Positions 21,303 through 35,010 of a DNA stretch of 64,000 nucleotides are shown piece by piece. Source of the stretch: Cyclina sinensis. Lineage: Eukaryota > Mollusca > Bivalvia > Venerida > Veneridae. Location: contig JAAONU010000011.1 in assembly GCA_012932295.1 (NCBI GenBank), forward strand, positions 41,480,352 through 41,544,351, given 5' to 3'. Under the pieces are notes generated by a model. The model was not told where the DNA came from. It was given only the letters and a program-made list of their open reading frames with translations, and searched no databases. The first letter of the stretch is position 1. Each line of letters begins with the position of its first letter. A program made the position numbers and the translations under genes.

Positions 21303-22829
21303 ATACACTCAACAAAAAGTATTTTTAATAAAGTTTTTAATATTTTGCACATCTACGAATTTATCCAAATTGTGTATATTGCACAAACATGAACTATCGA
21401 CACATTTTACACGTGCATCGTTTCGTCGTCATGTTATCAGTCAAATGCAGCTAGGCGTTAAATTTCCGTTTTTGCACGTGGAGCTCGTGCACGCGGAAGG
21501 GTAACCGGTAGACAGTGTTACAAAGCACTAAACATGTCATCAGTGATCACACAGTGAAATTCACATCTAAAGTTGACAAGATTTACAATGCCACGGTTGT
21601 CAGAAGCCGAGAGAAATAGGGCTATTGGAATGCTCCAGGGCGGTGCTTCCGTTGTCAACGTTAGCAGAACCTTTAACTGCAGTCGCAACACAATTCATGA
21701 GCTTGTTAGACGATTTACCCAAACAGGTGGTCATCCCAGGTCAGGTAGACCAAGGGCAAATACCCGAAGGGATGATCGTGCCATTATCTTAATGCACTTA
21801 CGTAACCGCTTCAGACCCGCGACGTTGACGGCACCTTTGTTTAACAAACGTAAGTGCTCAAACTATTCGCAATAGGTTACGCACACGAAGACGCCCAATT
21901 AGAGCCCGACGCCCATATACCGGTTGTATACTGACATTACGCCATCGTTAGGCCCTTATGGCATGGGCACGTGCCCTCCGTCACTGGCGTCGATGTGACT
22001 GGAACACTGTCCTGTTTTCGGACGAATCAATCTGAGTAATGCCGACGGCGGCCGCACACGAGTCTATCGCCGGCAAGGTGAACGGTTCGCGCCCGTCTGT
22101 GTTAGAGAACGATAACGGGGATGGGGGGGGGCAGAAAACCCGACCCATCGTTCTGCGAGGCAACTTAATGCCCAAGGGTACATTAACAATATTTTAAACG
22201 CAGAAGCTATTCCGTTTTTGAGAAGAAATGCTCCAGCTGTTTTCCAGCAGGATAATGCCCGTCCCGACACAGCAAGAATTACACGCGCTTACTTAGCAGC
22301 AGCAAACGTTAACGTCATGCAATTGCCAGCAATGGCTCCGGATATGAATCCAATAGTGCATATCTGGGACGAGCTTGGCAGAAACGTTCGCTAAAGACAT
22401 GCTCCACAAAATATCCAAGAGCTGACAAATGCATTGATTCATGAATGGAACAATCTTGTACAACGTTACGCCAATTCGATGCGACAACGCGTGGATACAC
22501 TCATTAGAGCTAGAAGTACTCACGTCCAATATTGATTTCAATACCAGAACACTGGAACATTATTAAATTGTGATCTAAAGAGTTAAAATTCAACAGTAAA
22601 AATGTCAATGCCATTACATACAAACTGATAAATTCAATTTTGACCTCTATCATTGAAATTACGTAATTTAACCAACTTAAATCGTGACCAATAAAACCAA
22701 AATGCATATCTGGGTTGGGAATGGATCATTTTAACACGCCCAAAAGTTGTTGTCATGCTGTATTGTCTATTTTCTGAAAAAAGGAATAAAACATACACTG
22801 TCAGGTTTCTTTTTTTGTGTTAAGTATAT
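21303..22829 (+). mobile_element. Decayed Tc1/mariner-type transposon
   Basis: The transposase remnant (21588-22533) lies between 'TATACACTCAACAAAAAGTA' on the left (21303-21322) and a poorer inverted match near 22810-22829 ('TATACTTAACACAAAAAAAG' on the minus strand). The left terminus resembles mollusc and fish mariner ends. The right end is uncertain because of mutation. Confidence 0.6.
21588..22533 (+). pseudogene. Tc1/mariner transposase pseudogene
   Basis: It starts MPRLSEAERNRAIGMLQ, with a paired helix-turn-helix (VSRTFNCSRNTIHELVRRF) and the GRPR-type linker (HPRSGRPRANTRRDD). The frame shifts near 21845. Later pieces in different frames read VLFSDES (first catalytic Asp), SNADGGRTRVYRRQGERF, then FQQDNARPDTAR (second Asp) and APDMNPIVHIWDELG. 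In active relatives the last motif reads NPIE or NPID; here the third acidic residue is Val. With the frameshift and several stops, the gene is dead. The minus-strand open frames at 21981-22541 are shadows of it. Confidence 0.85.
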
Positions 22830-25800
22830 TATTATATGTTTTCACCTCAGTTTTTTCTTAAATGTTACACAAGATTCAATGAATTAACCAAGGTTAAAAC
22901 ATGTAGAAATGACAATAGCTACCAAGTATGAATTGATGTTTATTTATGCCCACTGCAAGCCTGTCTTTCAACATTTTCATTTAAGACTGCCAGAGTTTTT
23001 GATAAGCTGACATCGATAGACTGTTTAGATCATTGACATGTATGCTGCTAGGATCCTTCACAAAAGTTCTCAGGAGTGTTACCACCAAATATATTTCCCT
23101 TATTAATTCTAGATCAACAACTGTGTTGTAACGTATGGGTAATGTTTGTCACAGACAATAAAAGAAACATTAATGTAGCATATAGGGGCACAACCCTAAA
23201 ACATGTAACAGAATTTTTTTTTTTAATCTGGTGATGTGCAACAACCCCAGTCTTATAGTGTTGTCCAAGACAGCCTTTGACCAGGTTGCTGCTATAATGA
23301 GTATTCCACAGAGTTGTCTAATGGAGCGATCTAGTTTCACACCATGATCGGTCACTTATGAGTTTTAAAAACTATTTAGATTTGTAAATATGTCTTAGTT
23401 GTGTTCCAGACCTTACCATGAGATGTTTAGAATTTGGCAGTTCAAAATTAACAAAGCGCTTTACTTTTGATATATATCTGTGCATCCTGATTAACTGAAG
23501 ACTTTATTAAACCTGACTAAAATGTCCCGAAATTCCAAGGTATTTACGTGTACACATTCTTAACTCTAAGGCTATAATTTTAGAATTTTAGGTATAGTTT
23601 CGTTTTCTTTCAGTTCCTATTAATTTGATGTGCAACATGAGAATTCATAAAACAGCACTTTTTCAAAGCTTTGCTGAACAATCTGTCGATATTTTCCTTT
23701 TTGTAACATGCCAGTGTCTCATTACTAAATCTCATATTATGATTTTCTATCAAGGTATCTAGTGAGATGCTGGATATTTGAGATATACCATGTCTTCTGA
23801 AACAGTTTTAGTTTTGACAGATTAGTTTTGTCAAATTCTACATTAGGTTGGATGGATATAGTAAGATCATGTCTGTATCTAGTGAGAGTTACTACAGCTG
23901 AAAAAATCCAAACCATTTTTTTCTCCGAGGCTTAAAAAAAATCAGTATTTTGCACAGTATTTTTCTCTGTTATACTTTTCAACAATTTACAGGCATGCAT
24001 AATGTGATTGTATAATGCACAAATATTTTCTTACTAAGGATTGCAGTATCAGGAATGTTGGGGATTAGATATTTGTGGCCTGTTCTGTTTTGTAGTATTG
24101 ATTCTAAAATATTAACTTCATTTCAAAGTTGAGACACAAGCAAACATGTAAATGTTCAACTTTTATATAGGAGTGTCCGGGCAGATTTAGGTACTGTTCT
24201 TAACTGGACAAGTTGACAAAAAGTACCTAAGTGCACAGCATTTAAACTTACATGCCTATAGATAGCTTTGTTGCTTCCCAACTGAAATTCATTCCAAGCC
24301 AATATGACTATTTTTGAGACTATCTTGAGTTGTCATTCAAAATATTTAAAAACCTATGATCAAGAAAAGCTACCAATGTCAAAAATTGCTATGCTTTATA
24401 TATTTTAAATACATTGTTATGTAAAAATGTCAATAAAAAAATATAAATTATCAATGGAAGTAAGTTTGAATATTTAGTGGTCCGATGTTACCTGGAAGAT
24501 GACAACAATTTGTAAAGGAAACATTCTTAAACATTTTCAAGGAAATTATTTTAGTAATAATTGAAATTATTCTGATTTTTTACTTGAATTACACCAGAAA
24601 TATGGATATATATTTTATCGCGACGTTTGAGAATTAAACGGTTACAGATATCTTTTTACAGTGGCCAGGGACATATAAATTTGGGCTGTTCTTGTCAATT
24701 CAGCCGAATATCGGTAAAAACTTTTAGACTTTGTAGTAATCATGCTGATTTTCTTTCACTCAAATATTTTTTACTAGTTGGGTGCACAGCATTTCGCCTA
24801 TTGTTTTACTGTGGCTTCGTTATTGAAACAGCCATACATATATTTTTGACTGACAGAAAACTGACATCACTTTTTCTTACTATAAATTATAATCAGAATT
24901 TATAAGATTATTCTAGAGTAATAAGCTTTTTTGCAACCTTTCATTGGAAGTGTGAATAATGATGCATGATGAGATGTGATCTCCACGTTTAATATATAAC
25001 AACCCGTTAAGTGGTTTAACGTTTCGTTAAAGAACCAAGAACTTACCTTTAAGTTTAACGATAACCTTAAACGTTGACGATCGTTAACAAAAAACGAGTT
25101 CTGAAGTGTTAGCTGTGTTCTTTGAAAGATATTTACCGAGTGTTAAAAATGTTTGATATTCATTATTTCTAATATATCACTTTTCCTGGCAATTATAAAA
25201 TCAAATAAAAATATGTAACGTTTACATTTTAACATCTCTTTTATTCTTCGAACATGTTTGAATTTTTTTTCAAATGCCTTTCTAAACATTCGTTTATTAT
25301 GATGGAATCAACGTTAACGAATATTTTATGACATTTTTTGTCAAATAAATGGCAATATTTTAGCACTTCATAGAAGAAAACTGGGTCAGACAAAGACCTT
25401 ATTTCTTGTTGTAGCCTAAATCAAATATATGAACAAAAGCGAAATGTCCTATAATTATGGTAATGACAGCTAATAACGAACACCTCGTGATTTTATAGTG
25501 TTAGTGTAAAGGAAAGCACCTACACAAGTTCTTAATTAGCTTTTCAAGTTTTCGATTTTGCTTTAATTGAGTGAAAGGGAGCAGCTGAAATGATTACGTG
25601 CTTTTGTTAATGTTGATGGTGATGATGTTAATTATCTTGATGTGTTGAAATTAGAAATTAAAAAATATTACGTTATAAAATAAAAATATCTTAGCGGAAT
25701 TTTAATATAATTTTTTTTAAATAAAGAATTTCTACAGGCATAAAGACAGTCAGTTTTATCGATAGTGAGACATTTATTCCTTCCTTTGCACAAATGTGTA

Positions 25801-26139
25801 ATTTAAAAGCTAGACTAATTCCCGAATATACAATGTACTCAGATTTATTCATGCATCTATATAAACGACCGAACTTCATTTTACTTGATATGCCTTTTTT
25901 GTAATTGCATTGTTCTTTACCATTAAGTTTCATTTCCTTTAATTGGTTTATTGTATCAGAAGGAAAGTAGATTTGATTTTATGTCTTGCATTTATTAAAA
26001 TGTTGTCCATATATTACAGAATCTTCAAGAAAAAATATTAGCCCATCAGGGTTTAGAATAACAAGAAGCTAAGAAAATAGTTATGTTTTGTTTTACTAAA
26101 ATTATACACGGAGTGATATCATCAAAACTAATTTTTCTG
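22830..26139. other. AT-rich intergenic sequence
   Basis: No gene recognised. 24600-26600 partly parallels 29900-31400; for example 'aatattttatgacat..ttttgtcaaat.aatggcaat' occurs near 25320 and 29967. A TTAA/AACG-rich stretch lies at 25000-25100 with several short palindromes. Confidence 0.4.
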
Positions 26140-26356
26140 ATCACAATTGTTTAAAAGTTCTGAACGAATATTAATGGGCGAATATCACAATTGTTAAAAG
26201 TTCTGGACGAATATTAATCGGTGAATATCACAATTGTTAAAAGTTCTGGACGAATATTAATCGGTGAATATCACAATTGTTAAAAGTTCTGGACGAATAT
26301 TAATCGGTGAATATCACAATTGTTAAAAGTTCTGGACGAATATTAATCGGTGAATA
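26139..26356. repeat. 43-bp minisatellite, five copies
   Basis: The word 'tcacaattgttaaaagttct' starts at 26141 (variant), 26185, 26228, 26271 and 26314, an exact 43-bp period after the first. The last four copies are almost identical, so the expansion is recent. Each contains the palindrome ACAATTGT. Confidence 0.95.
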
Positions 26357-27660
26357 GCATTACAAAGACATTAAAGTAAAGGGAAGTACTTGAAAGTAGA
26401 TTGTATTTATTCAGTATAGAAGATTCAATGACGTCAGCTGTTGGATTGCCTCATAAAAAAGGGATATTGTTTTGTTCTGCAACATCAAACGCACTGTATT
26501 TTGATACACCGGTTGACTTATGAACAATCATTAACGAGAAAGCATTCGCTATAAGAAATCATTAATCAAATGCCCGTGCATGAGTGTTCTTATCATTTGA
26601 TATTTGCACCACAGAAATTGCCCTTCTGTGCTGATACAAAAAAGGTCCTATAAATTCATTAAGGACAACATAGTTGAATTCTTTTTAAGGCATTTGGCAA
26701 TATAAACTATTAAAAGTTCCTGTTAATTGATATATACCCAAAGGATGTTTTTTTAAATTAATTTCTTTGAAGGACTAGTAGGCTATTCTTTTGAACATCT
26801 TGGAAAAGCGTTCTTGTGTATAGTTCGCAGAAGCTTTATTAATATGAAGGTAATAACGAAATTCTGGCATAACTGAAACTGACTTTTTGGCATCTTTACG
26901 ACTTGTATTTCTAGAAACCTTGTCTTGCGTACTTTTTCTGACAATATTTCACTCCATACGAAGTTTCTTTTGAGTCGCGAATATAATACAAGAAAAAGGA
27001 TGTGATTAAAATATCTGTTAGTTGAAAGACTTAAAATGCAGGTTTGTATAAACATTATTGTTAAGATTATATTATAACTGTGCTTTAGTTGTCACCTTTT
27101 ATAAAAAAAAACTACACAATGAATCTAGTGAAAATATCTGAAAGACTTTGTTGGACCGATTTTGTATGTACAGATTAAAATATAATTGCAATGAGTTTTT
27201 TTCTTTCGATGCGCACAATGAGTGCTTTATTTTCTATAGGCTACACTGACATTTTCTTATAATTTCATTTTTTTCAACTTGGAAAACAGTTTCTTTTTTA
27301 AATCATACAGACTCATGTATATACATTTTTACGGTTTTTTCTGTGCTCTTATAAATACATCGAACAAATTACATAGCAATACCTGTCTAGAGGTACAACC
27401 AAAATACCTGAAACATCTTTTTTTCTTGGTAATTATTTGCTAAAACCTACAAAATTGTATGTAACACATATGGCTTCTTGTATCGACTTTTAAACGCATT
27501 CAGAAAGAAATTTAACAGGAAAATGTGTTAAAATATGATGCACACAGTTTTTCGAATTCATTATGATATTAAAAAAAATAATTCTTATTTAACCTTTGTG
27601 CTTTTCAAAAACTTTATTTAAATAATCTTATTTTCCAAAATTTTCACTTTTATAACAATC

Positions 27661-28280
27661 TTGGCAATGTTATCACTTATATTAAAATTTTGAACAATGT
27701 TATCATTTATATTACATTTTGGGCAATATTATCACTTATATTGTAATTTGAACAAAGTTATCACTTGGCAATGTTATCACTTATATTACAATTTGGACTG
27801 TGTTATCACTTATATTATAATCTGGGTGATGTTATCACTTATATTAAAATTTGGGCAATGTTATCACTCATATTACAATTTGGGCAACGTTATCACTTAT
27901 ATTATAATTTTTGGCAATGTTATCACTTATATTACAATTTGGGCAATGTTATCATTTATTTTACAATTTGGGCAATGTTATCACTTATATTACAATTTGG
28001 GCAATGTTATCACTTATATAACATTTTGCGCAATGTTATCACTTATATTATAATTTTTGCCAATGTTATCACTTATATTACAATCTGGGCAATGTTATCA
28101 CTTATATTACAATCTTGGCAATGTTATCACTTATATTACAACCTGGGCAATTTTATCACTTATATTACAATTTGGGAAATGTTATCATTTATATTACAAT
28201 TTGGGAAATGTTATCACTTATATTACAATTTAAGCAATGTTATCGCTTATATTAAAATTTTAGCAATGTTATCACTTATT
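27661..28280. repeat. 29-bp minisatellite, about 21 copies
   Basis: Units of 'gggcaatgttatcacttatattacaattt' with 29-bp (sometimes 30-bp) spacing fill 620 bases. Copies differ at a few positions and one is truncated near 27760. The 195- and 118-codon open frames here are by-products: three 29-bp units give an 87-bp reading cycle without stops. On the minus strand each unit carries TGATAA. Confidence 0.95.
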
Positions 28281-31200
28281 TTGTGTATAAACTCGTGCAG
28301 CTGTGTTTTCATCATATATACAAAAAAAGCAGACAAGATATTTTTAGGATGAAATGTAAACAGCTTAAATACGTCACTTGCTTGGAATACTGTACTTTTA
28401 TTTCAGACATTCAAATTGAATCCTGGAATGTTTCTGTGAAAAGCTGTAACTAAACGTGTCCCCTAATATCAAATGCTTTTTTCTTATCTGTTTGAAAATA
28501 ATGCAATGTCACAAAGGAAATTATATTGCCCCACACAAAGTGATTTTACGACCTTCGATAAAATCTTCAATGTTAAACGATTTTAGCATCACACTTGTTA
28601 TCTGTTGAAGCGCTAATGAATTTTTTACTTGAATGGAATTACTTTGACAATAATGTGCATCGGGGTGAGATAAGAGTATTGATCGTTCTGTAAATACGTT
28701 CAGGTTTTACCTTCTAAATTTATTTGAGTAAAAGATTGACTGTAGTGTAAATGAAACACTGAAGTTGTTCATGATATGTGTATATTAAGATACATTTTAA
28801 GATACATAAAGTATATGAACAGTTTCTTTTTAATTTTTTTAAATCTCACGTATATTGCTAAATTCATTTTCAGAAAAAGGTGGTTTAATGCCGAACACTT
28901 AATTATCTCCCTTACTAGCAAAGAATTTCCAGTAATTAGCACTTTACAAAACATGATGTATGTATATCAACTGTTCCCTCAAAAACGTATTTTTCAGTAT
29001 GACTGTTGTACTGAGATTACCCTTTTCCTAGGAATGTCTGGAACATCGGAAATAACCAAGAACTACGAGAAGTGTCTTAATGATCTTTTGTAGTGTATGT
29101 CCGTCTGTCTGTCACAAAGATTGTCTGGACAATTTCTCTGACACAAACGAGTGGATTCCAGCCACACTGTACATATATGTTCAGTATTAAGCCCAGCTAT
29201 GCATATCCGTAGCATTTTCCAGTTCATTGATTATCGGCAGAGTTATAGCCCTGTATGGCGGAGCAAATGTTGTCTCAAAACTCTTGAAAGGTCAGTTTTC
29301 TTAATTCTGGATTCCGTATCTGGAGCGAATATTTTTAAAAAGGAATCCTTCCGGAAGTTTCTTGTCTTAGTCTTATTAAATTCTTTTTTTATATATATAT
29401 TCAAGTGTACCCTCTTGTTCAGCTGTATTTTATGACCTACGCAATAAACTCTTTTTGCAAACCGGTATGTACTTGCCTAAATGACCTATATGGTACAGTA
29501 AAAATAGCAGATATACGACAAAAGATACGGCACTACCTAGCGTCCAAGAGGATATTCAAGAGCTTAATTCTGCCACATTGGCATGGATGTAACACAAAAT
29601 TAAAAATTGTCTAGTTTGAATTAAACTAAGCTTCCTCTGGAATTTACTTCCTGTGCATCCTACCCAGATTACCGCATAGGTAATGTCAGTGGTCAATATT
29701 TCAATAATAAAGATATGGCTTGGAAAAACCTTATTCTAATATTCTTGGAGGGGTGTGTTATTGGTAAACAATAAAAAAATTTAATTAGTTATATTTGAAC
29801 CTTTTTTCCTTCTTTATTGAAATGAAAAAATGGAGTATTTTTTAAAAGAAAAATTTCCATTATTTTGTCGTAAATTTTATTATGAAGATTGATTGATCAA
29901 TTTCAAATGCTCGTTTTTATAATGCTTACATTAAGATATCTTAATAATAAGGAAAATGACGTGAAGAGATATTTTATGACATCATTTGTGTCAAATTAAT
30001 GGCAATCTATATCGGTTAATGGAAAGAAAGTGTCATGAAAACTGTGTCTTCCATGAATCGATTTTTAACTTGAATCGAACTTTACTGAACATTCTACTGA
30101 CATGAGGAACAGCTACAAACATGAAAGTGTATTTTACTTCATTTCTTTAATTAGATAGACAAGTTCCAAAAACCTTCCAGTGTCTCTCCTTTTATTTGTC
30201 ATCTGTTTCCAATGAGACAAGGTTTATCCGAATTTTTACGGGTTTATCAACAAGAAAGACATGCTTTCGGAACATGACTAAATTTACTACAATTCTGCGA
30301 TTTTCGCTGATGCTTTGCTAAAACTATGGTTCATTTAATATTGATTATAGCTTTCAGTTTCCCAGAAAGAGTTGAAAAGCTCCTTATTACAAAAAAGTCA
30401 TCACTCGCAAATTTCTAGAAGGATGGTCCTATGGTTGCTTGATTGTACTGTTTTTGCTCTCATTATAAACTTTCATTTTCAAAAGCTGCCCGTTAAATGA
30501 AAACGAAATGTTTTCTATTGATAAATCAGAAAATGGCCGACGCACTGTAGCGACATAGGTACAAAGACATGACTATTCTATGGATGTCAATGGTGTTGCC
30601 TTACTGTTTTAGGTGAAAAATAGATAATTGAAATTTACAATTGATGATAGTTATAAAGATGACGATTATGGTGGGCTTACTGCTGTTTTTATTGCTGATG
30701 ATACAGTGTTGAAATAAGAACATGGAATAAAGTTTTTCAAAATAATAGAATACATCAGCAGAATCGTACAAACGTCATATCGACATGTAATAATATAAAT
30801 TTTGAGAAATTCCTCCTCTTTCAAATCAGATGTATGACGTTTAAGCCAGGAGAATCTCCGGAATTATACAAATTATTCACGATTTATTAAATTAAAGAGA
30901 CCGATCTTTTGTTAGATGATATTTCATTTCAATTACTTGTTTTGCAGTATTCCGTGCATTTTCATTTCTTTCAAGTCATTTAGTTATTTCAAGATTCGAG
31001 AAAAACTCAAAATCATATAATGCATATTTATAAATATATCATCTAAAATATCGAAGATTCTGCGACAGGAAGTATGAGCTAATCAGAAAACAGAATATAG
31101 AAAATAGTTAATAGAGTGTTACAAATATGAATACTTATAAAGCAAATATAGATGATTTAACAGCATTCAAAAGTAAAAGAATAAAAAGAGACATTCTTGA

Positions 31201-32729
31201 AAGTAGATTTCTCTCCTTCAGCGACGACATTTATATATCAACTGTTTGATTGCTGTATTGCATTGCAACATCAAGTAATTGTAATTTGATAAACTGGTTG
31301 ATTTGTGACAATTATTTCGATGAAGAAAGCGCACTAAAATCTATATTCCCATTACCTGTGTATTTGAATTATTATCAATTAATATCGACATTTATGTTTA
31401 CCATACCCATTTATCAAAAATGTTTTAAAAGATAAATGAATTGAAATCTATTCAAAGCGTTTTGAAAAGAAATGTTTTTTTGCTTTATGTTAGTTTGTGT
31501 TTTTCCAGGATCTCAATAGTTTAAGTTCTGTGAAAACAAGAAATATCGTTTTAAAAAAGCTGGTCGACGTAGGTTTCTTTTGTAAATATTATGTATGTAT
31601 CAATCAAAACATGGCTGACTGAAAAAGGTGTAATCTCTTACGCTTTACTTCGAAGAGTAGCTACGATTCCGTATTAATGTAACCCTACTGAACGAATCGT
31701 GTGTCCAGAAGACTTTTTAAAGAAATGAATTGCACAGCTTTTTACTAACTAGGCAAGAAAAAAAATAAAATCCCCAATTCCTTGCTTAAACCAGCTCAGA
31801 CGACTCACATTTTCGAATGCTGATTGGTTATTTTTTTAAAGACTTTTGTTAGCCACGGAAACCGAACGTCGACTAGGTCTCAACAGAAAAAATATTGCGT
31901 GTAGTTTTCCTTATTATTATAATCAATGTGAAGTTAATAAATGCTCTCTGGCATATGTCTGGACGTTATGACATCTTTACGACATATAAACCAAGAATTT
32001 CGTCTGCAATATATTTTTCTTCATTAGTTGTGCATGCTTTCCCTTGAGACTTGGAATCCGCGTCCTTTTTTGTTAAATGAACGTGTAGATTTTTAAATAC
32101 ATCATTCAGACAGTTATCATAAGAGCGTTACTTCACGTGTTTGTTTTTCTTATGACGTCATCATAAAATAGACTCAGCCGAACTTTTTTAGTTCATTTCA
32201 AAGTGCAGTCTGCATATAACATAATAAATTCTATAACTTTTATTACACTTTTGTAGTTAATCGTGGCACTGTTGCCAGATCGCCTTTTTTCACTTGTTAC
32301 AATAAAATATGATTTATGTTTTCAAAATTGGTGAATAGTTAGTTCTTTTATAAACGAGGAGCGATTAAAAATTACTCACTTTCTGAGAGTTGTAACTTTA
32401 AAAAATGTGTATTTCAACATGAAACTTAGGACACTTATTACATCAGTACAGAAACATTATTTAGCTTATATTTGGTCAGAACTTTTTCAAGGACAAGCTC
32501 ATGTATACATTAAATGCTTATTTATTACAAAGAGGTGTTTCAGCAAAAAAAATACTACATGTTAGAAGACTTATTACCATGTCTGTTATAAATTTCTCCT
32601 AGCAGATAACCAGAAAGCAACTAGAGTTCACTTTACCGAACCTGAAATAAAAGCCTATGCATAATAATGCATAAAAATCCAAAATGTCCTTTCTTCCCTC
32701 ACTTGCAAATAGTGCACCTGCGGGGACAT
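28281..32729. other. AT-rich intergenic sequence with old duplications
   Basis: No gene recognised. 28480-28700 parallels 20440-20690, and 29900-31400 parallels 24600-26600. The short open frames (61-105 codons) have no similarity I recognise and no splice context. Confidence 0.4.
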
Positions 32730-35010
32730 ATGTTGGTAAGTAAGTAAATGTCTGTTGTCTTTGCAAATAGGAATACTACATCTTATCCATATAAAATCTC
32801 GAAATTATGCAAATAATTCGCCTTGCTAGATATATATCCGATCTTTATGTTCGAAGTTTGCAGTCATATCGCCTTATTTCTTTCAATGAATCTTCTGTAA
32901 CTCATTTTGCAATTTATGCGTGGGAAAGGCAATAACATTTGACATTTACCTTAATAAACATCACATCATCTATTAGATGTAATATTATTGCATCTTTAAT
33001 GATAAATGATCTATAAATGCAATAAGGAACCATTATATGTTCGATCCCAATAGACTATAAGTACAGAAGGCCCTATCTAAAGTGTCCACGCAGTCAGTAC
33101 TACGTTAATTTGTATTCTCATAAACCTTATCCCACTGTTTCATTTTAAAATATAAATGGTTACTGCACTTTAAAACATATATTGTGTGAAGACAATTACT
33201 AAAATCTGGTAGTTATAGAGTAGACGTAATAATGACGTCAACATTTTTGTACGGTTGACTGCTGTATAAACACGGGACGTTGTACTTCAACATCAATCAA
33301 GGTCTGTTTTGATAAACTGATTGACATATAAACAATTATTTACGAGAGGGCATGTGGCGTTCGGAATAATGAAATAAAGGAAGACTTAACACGATTGTTT
33401 TTTTATCATGGGATGGGTAAAACTTCATGGTTTATGATTCATACTTATTACATTTATTTCTTGATTATTTTTTTAGTTTCCCTTGAATTAAATCGCATCC
33501 ATTATTCAGTGTGTAATATGTGAAATAAAATGATTGTTTCATATTTAGACAAATAAGAAGCAAAGAAGCATTGTCTGCGATTCAAATCGAATTTTATCAC
33601 CTGGAATTTTTGCCATTATTTAGTTTTACTTAAGCCACGCAAAAAAATATTTTATTCTTAATTTACATTTAATCAAACTAATCTTATACCGGCGATTCTT
33701 TCCATCAGGTTAATAGTCTTTTTTAAAAATTCAAAAAGACACTCCAGAACATACGTGTTATCAATGACTGCCAAGGGTTTCAAAGCAATACACTAATCCT
33801 TAAATACAAGCGCACATTTAATTCTAGTACGCTTGTTATTCTAGTGGGATAACTTAATAAAAGCTGTTTCCTGCTGCTTCTATGAATACATTTTATTTCT
33901 GAAATACAAAGTTACAGTTGTTACAAGAAATATCTTTTGAAAAAGAAGATATTCGGCATTGATAGAAAATTGCAGCACGTTTTTCACACAGACACTTGGG
34001 GTAAAGAAAATAGTACTTATTTCACAAATGCGAAGACATAAGGCACTCGTATACCAAGTTTGGTGCCTCTCTGAGAACGTTTCAATAATGCATATTAGTG
34101 AATTTTAGCAATTATTGAAACGTCCTCAGAGAGGCACCAAACTTGGTATACGAGTGCCTTATGTCTTCGCATTTGTGAAACAAGTACTATTTTCTTTACC
34201 CCAAGTGTCTGTGGTTTTTCACTAAGTTATTGACAACACACTTCTCTTTGAATAACAAATTTGCCACTTCCTAGGTTTATCACTGTTCACTTCGCAAGCA
34301 CGTGGTATTCGCTAGTAACAGTGGTTGTTCTTATTAAACAGTTGCTCGCTGAAATCGCTAAAATGCCCAATCAAGAGTTCTTCAAGATTATCACATTACT
34401 TGTTCTTGTGCAGTTTATGACTAAATATTCACACTGAATTATAACCTCGTTTGATTGATCTATTCACTAGGTCAAAAATTCTTGGCGTAGACAGTTACGC
34501 CCCCCAAAAATATATAATTCAGCAGGCATTTTATGACAGGTGGTAAATGTTGATATTTCAATATTTATTCGAATGAATTTTTTTTGACACTTCTTGAATT
34601 TATAATTGTTCCAATTTTACACGCAAGAACAACATGACAAATGAAAAGAACCGATCTTCAATGTTTATATTTGTGAAAGATATGAAAACAATATAGTTAC
34701 TGTGTCGTTGCTTGCAAACTGGAATAATCTCATGGTTCTGTCATAAATTTTATATCACGATTGATAAACACAATTGAATAATGTATTCGATTAAAAGCTT
34801 GCATACAGTTGTGTCTGTTATTATATAGATATGACGTAATCAGACATTTCATGACCTTTTCCTAGCACTATATTATGAACTGTGTGCCAACTGTACTTCT
34901 CTTTTATTTTCTGATAAATTGTTTTGAGTTCCTTTCATCACACATAAAGGAAAACTATGTAATGCTTGATGATTAAATAGGATTAGATACATTTTGTTAT
35001 TATTGAATCT
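32730..35010 (+). repeat. Segmental duplication, copy 1 (partner 37690-39610)
   Basis: Shared words in the same order include 'gtctttg.aaataggaat.c.acatcttatcca' (32757/37697), 'aaactgattgacata' (33316/38240), 'tatcaatgactgcc' (33758/38668) and 'cttttattttctgataaattg' (34898/39540). Offsets run from about 4.95 kb down to 4.65 kb because of indels. I estimate 20-30% divergence by eye. Confidence 0.75.
33987..34213. mobile_element. 227-bp foldback element (hAT-like MITE)
   Basis: Two 103-base arms (33987-34089 and 34111-34213) are reverse complements with only a couple of mismatches, around a 21-base loop. The ends are CACAGACACTTGGGG and its complement. Direct repeats GTTTTTCA at 33979-33986 and 34214-34221 flank it, an 8-bp target duplication typical of hAT elements. 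No coding sequence. The near-identity of the arms suggests recent insertion, or arm correction. The paralogous site near 38880 lacks it. Confidence 0.85.

Noticed and set aside
22064..22541. Overlapping minus-strand frames of 61-82 codons
   Set aside because: Antisense shadows of the Tc1/mariner pseudogene.
23170..23355. 61-codon minus-strand frame with a protein-like look
   Set aside because: The peptide looked coding-like at first, but I could not extend it or match it to a family, so it is not annotated.
26139..26356. CRISPR array
   Set aside because: Head-to-tail tandem units without unique spacers in an animal genome; the same applies to the arrays at 27661 and 59935.
27765..28352. 195-codon open frame
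   Set aside because: It is a translation of the 29-bp minisatellite; the peptide simply cycles with the repeat.
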